Shown: one piece after another, positions 1 through 4,920 of the stretch
Position numbering within the stretch: the first letter of the stretch is position 1
Layout of the letters: every line of letters starts with the position of its first letter
From: an uncultured Synergistales bacterium
Lineage (GTDB): Bacteria; Synergistota; Synergistia; Synergistales; Aminobacteriaceae
DNA length: 6,022 nucleotides
Reading direction: 5' to 3'
NCBI GenBank assembly: GCA_937957815.1
Contig: CALFXN010000023.1
Coordinates: 1-6,022 of the forward strand
Program-made: the position numbers and the translations under genes
The notes under the pieces: model-generated
What the model saw: the letters and a program-made list of their open reading frames with translations, nothing else
Told to the model about the DNA's origin: nothing
Database searches by the model: none

Positions 1-318
1 GCGGGTGTTGTCCTGACGATCGGCATGGCGGTGGATGGAAACGTACTCATCTACGAACGGATGAAGGAAGAGCTTAAAGCCGGAAAGACGCGCCTCGCCG
101 CGATCGATGCCGGATTCAAGAAAGCCTTGACGACGATTCTCGATTCGAACATAACAACCCTGATTGCGGCTGCGGTCCTCTATTACTTCGGCAGCGGTCC
201 GGTCCGCGGCTTTGCCGTGACACTCAGCATCGGTATCGTTTCGAGCGTTTTCTGTAACGTCGTGGTGACGCGGGCACTGCTCCAAGTCTTCTCCGGCGTA
301 CGGACGCAGCGGTCCTGA
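1..318 (+). CDS. secD: Protein translocase subunit SecD, C-terminal fragment (5' end outside window)
   Basis: This is the last 105 residues of SecD, the inner-membrane Sec translocon accessory subunit that works with SecF to pull preproteins across the membrane using the proton gradient. The frame is open from base 1 and the TGA stop is at 316-318. The fragment opens in the conserved transmembrane segment with GMAVDGNVLIYER. Its Asp (fragment residue 12) is the residue family studies place in the proton path. The cytoplasmic loop KEELKAGKTRLAAIDAGFKKA follows, then ILDSNITTLIAA, GSGPVRGFAVTLSIGI and a final hydrophobic helix ending VVVTRALLQ, all typical of the SecD C-terminus. The usual VDAN is VDGN here, a tolerated variant. 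An ATG at 25 lies inside the conserved segment and is not the true start. secF follows after 15 nt, so the two are surely co-transcribed. Identification is secure. Confidence 0.96.
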   Translation, partial: AGVVLTIGMAVDGNVLIYERMKEELKAGKTRLAAIDAGFKKALTTILDSNITTLIAAAVLYYFGSGPVRGFAVTLSIGIVSSVFCNVVVTRALLQVFSGVRTQRS

Positions 319-333
319 AGAGGGGGAGAGGAC

Positions 334-1203
334 ATGAAAACGACACGTTTCGATTTCATGGGGAAACGGCGTCTCGCGCTGACGATCAGCGCGGTTTGTA
401 TCTTGGCGAGCCTGATCTTTCTTATGGTTCGCGGTTTGAATCTCGGGATCGACTTCACCGGGGGAAACCTCGTTCAGGTGGAATTCGAGAAGGATGTATC
501 CGTTGCAGACGTTCGGAACGCACTTGCGAAGACGAATCAGGCGAACTCGGTCATTCAAGCCTACAGCTCCAAAGGCGTCATCATAAGGATTGTCGCCGAC
601 AAGGAAGACGATCGCAAGGTGCTCGCCGAGACGTTAAAGACCTCCTTCCCAGGGGCAAAGATCGTTCGCTTCGAGAAAGTCGGCCCGGTCGTCGGATCGG
701 AACTCCGTCAGGAAGCCGTCATTGCCCTTTGCATCGCACTTATCGGCATTCTGCTGTACATCACGGTCCGATTCCAGTTCCGTTTCGCGGTGGTCAGCGT
801 CCTTGCTCTTGTGCACGATTCGGTTATCACGATAGGCGCCTTCAGTCTGACGGGTATGGAAGTGTCATCGACATTCATTGCGGCGATTCTGACGATCGTC
901 GGATATTCGCTGAACGATACGATCGTTGTTCTCGACAGAGTTCGCGAGAACTGGAAAGATGTGAGGAATTCAGGGCTCCTTTCCGTTCTGAACGCGTCGA
1001 TCAACGAAACTCTCTCGCGAACGATCAACACCTCGCTGACGACGCTTCTTCCCGTTCTCGCCCTTTTCTTCATGGGGGGGCCCGTGGTCCGTCCGTTTTC
1101 TTTTGCAATGCTGATCGGAATCGTGGTTGGAACATACAGTTCGATTTTCATCGCCGCTGCGCTGCTGGCGGAATGGTCAATCCGCTCACCGCAGAAAGCC
1201 TGA
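334..1203 (+). CDS. secF: Protein translocase subunit SecF
   Basis: Complete SecF of 289 residues, close to the usual 290-320. It is an integral membrane partner of SecD that supports late steps of Sec-dependent export. A first transmembrane helix (about 13-33) is followed by the family signature GLNLGIDFTGGNLVQVEF (34-51) and a small periplasmic domain to about residue 115. GPVVGSELRQEA (117-128) leads into five further helices (about 128-147, 149-170, 180-200, 232-250, 256-279). GYSLNDTIVVLDRVREN (190-206) and INETLSRTINTSLTTLLP (223-240) carry Asp195 and Arg229, which by alignment from memory correspond to proton-pathway residues of the fused Thermus SecDF. GIVVGTYSSIFIA is the standard last helix. 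The ATG at 334 is preceded by a purine-rich GGGAG (324-328), 5 nt away, so the start is well supported. A strong terminator follows the stop, making this the last gene of the sec unit. Confidence 0.97.
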   Translation: MKTTRFDFMGKRRLALTISAVCILASLIFLMVRGLNLGIDFTGGNLVQVEFEKDVSVADVRNALAKTNQANSVIQAYSSKGVIIRIVADKEDDRKVLAETLKTSFPGAKIVRFEKVGPVVGSELRQEAVIALCIALIGILLYITVRFQFRFAVVSVLALVHDSVITIGAFSLTGMEVSSTFIAAILTIVGYSLNDTIVVLDRVRENWKDVRNSGLLSVLNASINETLSRTINTSLTTLLPVLALFFMGGPVVRPFSFAMLIGIVVGTYSSIFIAAALLAEWSIRSPQKA

Positions 1204-1222
1204 CAGGGATTCTGCCTTTCTG

Positions 1223-1257
1223 GGGACGGGCATGAAGTTCATGCCCGTCCCTTTTTT
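1223..1257 (+). terminator. Rho-independent terminator after secF
   Basis: The arms GGGACGGGCATG (1223-1234) and CATGCCCGTCCC (1240-1251) pair perfectly over 12 bp around the 5-nt loop AAGTT. Six T residues follow immediately (1252-1257). The stem begins 19 nt after the secF stop codon. There is no A-rich tract on the left side, so it should act mainly on + strand transcripts. It separates the secDF unit from the downstream genes. Confidence 0.93.
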
Positions 1258-1273
1258 ATACAGGATCGTCGGG

Positions 1274-1302
1274 TTTACTTCGGAAGAACTGGAGAATAGA
1301 AT
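1274..1302 (+). promoter_or_regulatory. Putative sigma70/sigmaA-type promoter for the radical SAM-lapA-recJ-rel unit
   Basis: A -35-like TTTACT (1274-1279, 4 of 6 to TTGACA) and a -10-like TAGAAT (1297-1302, 5 of 6 to TATAAT) are separated by 17 bp. Transcription would start near 1308-1310, giving a leader of about 50 nt before the preferred ATG at 1359. The position directly after the secF terminator is where a new promoter is needed. The call rests on motif match and context only. Confidence 0.5.
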
Positions 1303-1348
1303 GATTCCGGCATCGCTTGGTTTTTTCGATACGCGACGTGGTCATGAC

Positions 1349-1355
1349 GGAGGAG
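1349..1355 (+). promoter_or_regulatory. Shine-Dalgarno GGAGGAG that decides the radical SAM start
   Basis: GGAGGAG is the only strong ribosome-binding sequence in the leader. Its GGAGG core (1349-1353) lies 5 nt before ATG 1359, a normal spacing. It is too close to ATG 1356 (2 nt), inside the reading frame if ATG 1344 were used, and a little far from GTG 1365 (11 nt). A TTG at 1317 would sit only about 8 nt after the predicted transcription start. Confidence 0.6.
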
Positions 1356-1358
1356 ATG

Positions 1359-2810
1359 ATGCATGTGACCATTTCATTGATCGACAAAGCCGGGGGATTC
1401 GTGTCCCGGAAAATTGCAGAAAAGGTTCTGCGCCTTGCCGCTGAAGAGCGGGTGGAGGAACTCTCTTCGCTCTTCCGGTTTATTTCCGGCATTGCTCCGG
1501 CCAAGTACCACAGGGAAAGTTTCTCACTTCTCGCCGATATGATCGACGCAGATGATCCCTTCGTTGGAGTTGTCAAGAGAGTTGCGCGCGAAGCGAACCC
1601 GCGATGCCTCGAAAAGCTCGTGCACAATCTCGTCGTCAATTTCATGGTACTTGGACGCGGGACCCGGGACCGAAGAGAACGGGAACTCGGAGTCCACCTT
1701 CCGAACTTTCTCGTAATCAGTCCTACGATGAAGTGTAATCTCAACTGCCGTGGTTGTTACGCAGGGCAGTACGATACGAGAGCGGAGCTGTCCTTCGATG
1801 AACTCGACAGGATTCTGACGGAAGCGAAAAATCTCGGGATGTTTTTCTTCACGTTCACGGGGGGAGAAGCATTTACGCGAAGGGATCTTCCCGACCTCTG
1901 GCGAAAACATGACGATTGCATCTTCCAAGTTTATACGAACGGGACACTTATCGATGATTCCATGATCGGGACCCTCGCTGAATGCGGTAACGTCCTTCCA
2001 ATGGTATCCGTCGAGGGAGGAGTCCGAGAGACTGACCTGCGGCGTGGAAAAGGAATCTACGATGCCGTTCTTGCCGCGTTTCGACGGATGAAAGATGCCG
2101 GAATCATTTTCGGTTTCAGCGCGACGTTTACGAATGTATCTGCTCCGTACCTTTTGAGTGACGATTTTCTTCAGACGATGATCGGATTGGGGTGTATGGT
2201 AGGATGGTTCTTTCAGTACGTTCCGATCGGTACGAAACCTGATGTGTCCTATATGGCTTCACCGGAGGACCGGGTCACCCTGCACCGAAAGGTAACGGAA
2301 TGGAGGAAAGACCGACGTTTCCCGATCTTTCTCGGTGATTTCTGGAATGACGGTCCGTTCGTTGACGGATGTATGGCCGGCGGTGAGCGATATTGGCATA
2401 TCATATCTGACGGGCGTGTCGAACCGTGTGTCTTCGTTCCGTTCGCTGTCGATTCCGTTCGCGAGAAGAGCCTTGTCGAGATCGCGCGAAGCCCGTTTTT
2501 TACGGCCATCCGCAACGCGCAGCCGTATGACGACGACAACCTCCTTCGTCCCTGTCTGATCCTGGATCACCCGGAGATCCTGCGCACGCTCGTCGATGCG
2601 TATGGAGCGCAACCGTGTCACAAAGGTCTGGATGCGATCCTCCGCGGCCCCTGCGCCGACGGGCTCGATCGATATTCGAAAATTCTTGCCGATCTGTACG
2701 ATCCGGTCTGGTCGCGCGGTGAGCGGGAACGATACCTGCGAAGTCTCGAACGGGAAGATAAGTCGTATTTTCTTGACAAGATTCAAAAGCACTTGCCAGT
2801 AACGAAATAA
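1359..2810 (+). CDS. Uncharacterised radical SAM protein with SPASM-like C-terminal cysteines
   Basis: The 483-residue product is a radical SAM enzyme of unknown substrate, presumably cytoplasmic. An N-terminal region of about 110 residues looks helical and has no motif I recognise. The catalytic core begins at LVISPTMKCNLNCRGCYAGQY, where Cys126, Cys130 and Cys133 form the CxxxCxxC set that binds the SAM-cleaving 4Fe-4S cluster. TFTGGEAF (165-172, GGE at 168-170), YTNGTLID (192-199) and SVEG (217-220) are the expected SAM-binding and barrel elements. The C-terminal part has a SPASM-like pattern, GCMAGGERYWHIISDGRVEPC (Cys338, Cys357), plus Cys399, Cys420 and Cys432, which could hold an auxiliary cluster. 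Radical SAM/SPASM proteins often modify peptides or proteins, but no precursor-peptide gene is evident here. The frame is also open from TTG 1317 and ATG 1344; ATG 1359 is preferred for its Shine-Dalgarno. It is the first gene of the unit, 18 nt before lapA. Confidence 0.88.
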   Translation: MHVTISLIDKAGGFVSRKIAEKVLRLAAEERVEELSSLFRFISGIAPAKYHRESFSLLADMIDADDPFVGVVKRVAREANPRCLEKLVHNLVVNFMVLGRGTRDRRERELGVHLPNFLVISPTMKCNLNCRGCYAGQYDTRAELSFDELDRILTEAKNLGMFFFTFTGGEAFTRRDLPDLWRKHDDCIFQVYTNGTLIDDSMIGTLAECGNVLPMVSVEGGVRETDLRRGKGIYDAVLAAFRRMKDAGIIFGFSATFTNVSAPYLLSDDFLQTMIGLGCMVGWFFQYVPIGTKPDVSYMASPEDRVTLHRKVTEWRKDRRFPIFLGDFWNDGPFVDGCMAGGERYWHIISDGRVEPCVFVPFAVDSVREKSLVEIARSPFFTAIRNAQPYDDDNLLRPCLILDHPEILRTLVDAYGAQPCHKGLDAILRGPCADGLDRYSKILADLYDPVWSRGERERYLRSLEREDKSYFLDKIQKHLPVTK

Positions 2811-2828
2811 AACAAGGAGGAGAAGCGA

Positions 2829-3254
2829 ATGAGAAGCTACACGGTGGCGATTGCCTTTGCCATGCTGCTCTCCGCGATTTTTTCCTATCAGAATCCCGGT
2901 GACGTGACCGTCCGTTTTTTCGTGTGGACCAGGCAGATACCCCAGGGGGTCTGGGAGGTGTCTGTCTTTGCGGCCGGATGCGTCCTGATGTGGATCGTGT
3001 CCGTTTCCGCGCATATCGAGGGACGAGGCCGATTCCGGAGGGTTATCCGCGAGCAGGCCGACCGTATTGCACGCCTTGAAGAAGAACGTGCAGATATTCT
3101 GAAAGCCATACGGACGACTCCCGACGTTCTGGATCGCGCGCCCTTCGTCGTAAAGGAGCATGGAGAGTCTGAGACGTCGGGTATTGTCGAGGCGGAAGAG
3201 CCCGCGGAGGCGGAGGAAGAATTTCATTCTTCCCCCGAAAGCCAGGGAGGCTAG
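2829..3254 (+). CDS. LapA-domain (DUF1049) membrane protein
   Basis: A 141-residue membrane protein of the LapA/YrvD type. Two hydrophobic segments are clear (about 5-20 and 43-60). After the first comes SYQNPGDVTVRFFVW, matching the family pattern of QN followed by a short beta-like V-x-V-x-F stretch. The predicted layout is two helices with a small loop and a C-terminal tail on the cytoplasmic side. That tail starts basic (GRGRFRRVIREQ), forms a probable short coiled coil (about 70-95, ARLEEERADILKAI) and ends in a low-complexity acidic stretch, EAEEPAEAEEEF (121-132). E. coli LapA has a role in lipopolysaccharide assembly; whether that applies here is unknown. A near-perfect AAGGAGGAG (2814-2822) lies 6 nt before ATG 2829. 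A LapA-domain gene beside recJ is a recurrent arrangement (Bacillus yrvD-recJ). The stop codon abuts the recJ start. Confidence 0.85.
   Translation: MRSYTVAIAFAMLLSAIFSYQNPGDVTVRFFVWTRQIPQGVWEVSVFAAGCVLMWIVSVSAHIEGRGRFRRVIREQADRIARLEEERADILKAIRTTPDVLDRAPFVVKEHGESETSGIVEAEEPAEAEEEFHSSPESQGG
3211..3237 (+). other. Hairpin near the 3' end of lapA, just before the recJ ribosome-binding site
   Basis: GGAAGAAT (3215-3222) and ATTCTTCC (3226-3233) pair perfectly over 8 bp around the loop TTC. After one A/C mismatch, CGG (3211-3213) and CCG (3235-3237) extend the stem by 3 bp. No T-run follows, so it is not an intrinsic terminator. It ends 6 nt before the recJ Shine-Dalgarno and lies in the last codons of lapA. 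A role in processing or coupling is conjecture. Confidence 0.45.
3244..3250 (+). promoter_or_regulatory. Shine-Dalgarno AGGGAGG for the recJ GTG start
   Basis: AGGGAGG lies within the last lapA codons and ends 4 nt before GTG 3255. The lapA stop TAG (3252-3254) and the recJ GTG (3255-3257) are directly adjacent. A terminating ribosome would cover this site and could reinitiate, so translational coupling of recJ to lapA is likely. Confidence 0.7.
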
Positions 3255-4907
3255 GTGCCGTCTTTTTGCGAAACGTCGCGACTCAGGGTTTATGCTCCGG
3301 GCCCGTTTTCGCTGACGTTGGAGAAAACGCTCCAATGTTCACCGCTCGTCGCGGCGCTTCTTGAAATGCGGGGATTCGATTCCGAGGGTGAAATCGATCG
3401 GGCTCGGGCCTGGATCAGCCCGAGCCTTGATTCTTTGATGGACGAGGTCGATCTTGGAAAGGGAGCCCTTCTCGCGAAGGAGGAATGGCTTTCCGTTCCC
3501 TCTTTCGGAAATGTCGTCGTTTACGGAGACTACGATGTCGACGGAATTTCGGCTACTGTCCTCGCCGTAGAACTCGCGAAATACAAATCCCGCGAAGTGC
3601 GCTATTTCATCCCGGAGCGTCACAGCGAGGGGTATGGCATCCATCGGCGCGTCGTTTCTTCTCTCGCGGAGATGGGGTGCAATACGCTTATTGTCGTCGA
3701 TTGTGGCACAAAGGACGGCATCGTCCTCGAGGAAGCATCACGCCAAGGGATCCGGGTCATTGTCTTCGATCACCATACGCCCGGCGAAGTTCCCCCCTAT
3801 AGAGTGACGGTCAACCCCCAGATTGATGGAAACGCCGCGGGAAAGCGACTGTGCGCCGCGTCCCTCCTCTGGGCGTGGGCCTGGATTTTTGAAATCGTTC
3901 CACGGAGTCGTCTGAGCGCCTTGTCGGATCTTGCGGCTCTTGCGACTATTGCTGACTGCATGCCGCTCGACCTGATGAACCGTGCGATCGTTCGTTCCGG
4001 AATCTGCAGGATACGGCACTCTCCACGTCCCGGAATCATGCGCCTGATCCGTCGTCTCGGACTCGAACTCCCGAACGTGAACGAGGAACACCTCGCCATG
4101 AAGGTGATTCCCTGTCTCAACGCTGCAGGGCGACTCGAATGCGCCGATACCGCCGTGAATGTGATGCTTGGCGCGTCCGGCATGGAAGAGGATATCGAGA
4201 CACTGATCGCCCTGAATCGGAAACGGCAGACGATTTCAAGCCGTCTCGCGCAGGAGATCGGTATGCAACGCGAACGCGAGGGTGCCCGGGTCCTTTTCGG
4301 CGAAGACTGGCCTATCGGGGTTCTGAGCGGAGTTGCCAGCCGCCTCTGCAACGAAAAGAGCACGCCGATCGTCCTTGCCGCTCCGACGAACGGATCGGTT
4401 CGGGGGACGTTGCGTGTGCCGGAAGGCGGAAACGCGATGGAAATTCTCGATACGGTATCAGGAGACCTGCTCGCCTGGGGTGGACACAGATATGCCGCGG
4501 GGTTTTCAGTTTCCAGCTCTCTGTGGAATTCCGTCCGCGACAGACTCGAAGGGCTTCTCGAAACGGTGCGGATCGTACCTCCCGCCGTTTCGGCACTTGC
4601 CTGGAATCCGGCTGATATCACCCTCGATGAATGGGAATCCGTCGGGTGCATCGCACCGTTCGGCACGGGCAACCCGTGCCCGTTGTTCTTCTTCGAAACC
4701 TGCGGGAACGAACGGATCTTCCCCCTCGGAAAGACCGGAGAGCATGTTCGTATCGATGTCGATGGAGTATCGCTACTCGCGTTCAACGGCACATCGCTTG
4801 TCGACCGTGACGACGTGTCCGGCTATGTTTTTCATCCGAGGATCGATATGTGGCGCGGAAGCCGCAGGATTCAGTTTATTCTCGATCACGTCGTCGTCGG
4901 GAACTGA
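3255..4907 (+). CDS. recJ: Single-stranded-DNA-specific exonuclease RecJ
   Basis: Complete RecJ of 550 residues, slightly shorter than the usual 560-580. RecJ degrades single-stranded DNA 5' to 3' in recombination, mismatch and excision repair. It is a DHH-family, Mn/Mg-dependent cytoplasmic enzyme. The DHH domain shows VVYGDYDVDGISA (motif I, Asp92/94/96), RHSEGYGI (122-129), IVVDCGT (Asp149), VIVFDHH (DHH at 172-174) and LAALATIADCMPL (Asp234). The DHHA1 part follows with CLNAAGRLECADTAV (287-301), VLFGEDWPIGVLSGVASRL (346-364) and LLAWGGHRYAAGF (405-417, GGH at 409-411). The C-terminal OB-like region has IAPFGTGNPCPLFF (466-479). All core metal ligands are present, so it should be active. 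Oddities are Trp-Pro where many relatives have Trp-His in DHHA1, and LCAASLLWAWAW in place of the usual glycine-rich LAGAG segment. The GTG start is fixed by its Shine-Dalgarno and by adjacency to lapA. Confidence 0.95.
   Translation: MPSFCETSRLRVYAPGPFSLTLEKTLQCSPLVAALLEMRGFDSEGEIDRARAWISPSLDSLMDEVDLGKGALLAKEEWLSVPSFGNVVVYGDYDVDGISATVLAVELAKYKSREVRYFIPERHSEGYGIHRRVVSSLAEMGCNTLIVVDCGTKDGIVLEEASRQGIRVIVFDHHTPGEVPPYRVTVNPQIDGNAAGKRLCAASLLWAWAWIFEIVPRSRLSALSDLAALATIADCMPLDLMNRAIVRSGICRIRHSPRPGIMRLIRRLGLELPNVNEEHLAMKVIPCLNAAGRLECADTAVNVMLGASGMEEDIETLIALNRKRQTISSRLAQEIGMQREREGARVLFGEDWPIGVLSGVASRLCNEKSTPIVLAAPTNGSVRGTLRVPEGGNAMEILDTVSGDLLAWGGHRYAAGFSVSSSLWNSVRDRLEGLLETVRIVPPAVSALAWNPADITLDEWESVGCIAPFGTGNPCPLFFFETCGNERIFPLGKTGEHVRIDVDGVSLLAFNGTSLVDRDDVSGYVFHPRIDMWRGSRRIQFILDHVVVGN
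3401..3426 (+). repeat. Intragenic inverted repeat in recJ (9-bp perfect stem)
   Basis: GGCTCGGGC (3401-3409) and GCCCGAGCC (3418-3426) are perfect reverse complements around an 8-nt loop, within recJ codons 49-58. There is no T-run after it, so termination is unlikely. It may be an incidental result of Arg/Ala/Ser/Pro codons. Confidence 0.35.
4645..4680 (+). repeat. Two adjacent small hairpins inside recJ
   Basis: GGTGC/GCACC (4645-4649 and 4653-4657, loop ATC) is followed after 4 nt by GGCACGGG/CCCGTGCC (4662-4669 and 4673-4680, loop CAA). Both stems are perfect. They lie in codons for the conserved GCIAPFGTGNPCP segment, so protein constraint may explain them. The sequence after the second stem is pyrimidine-rich but not a T-run. 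Confidence 0.3.
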
Positions 4908-4920
4908 AGGATGATAGGCC

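Noticed and set aside
396..1235. Open + strand frame overlapping secF in another phase (279 codons)
   Set aside because: The product is Arg/Ser-rich without motifs, and secF is secure in its own frame.
1223..1251. Palindrome after secF considered as an operator or riboswitch
   Set aside because: The immediate T6 tract and position just after the stop codon make an intrinsic terminator the simpler reading. No aptamer-like conserved core is visible.
1301..1444. 47-codon frame starting at ATG 1301 with a GGAG 6 nt upstream, considered as a leader peptide or radical SAM substrate
   Set aside because: It mostly overlaps the radical SAM gene out of frame, its start sits in the predicted -10 element, and its product resembles neither a precursor peptide nor a leader. 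A one-base slip at the T6 run (1321-1326) could join it to the radical SAM frame, but the downstream start already has a good ribosome-binding site.
2259..3335. Long open frame on the - strand (358 codons) across radical SAM, lapA and the start of recJ
   Set aside because: It spans three well-supported + strand genes and their junctions, and its product has no family features.
3401..3426. Perfect 9-bp hairpin in recJ considered as an internal terminator
   Set aside because: No T-run follows and it lies early in an intact essential-looking reading frame, so termination there is improbable.
3797..4792. Open frame on the - strand (331 codons) opposite recJ
   Set aside because: The product is Ser/Arg/Pro-rich low-complexity sequence typical of a shadow frame; recJ motifs fix the true frame.
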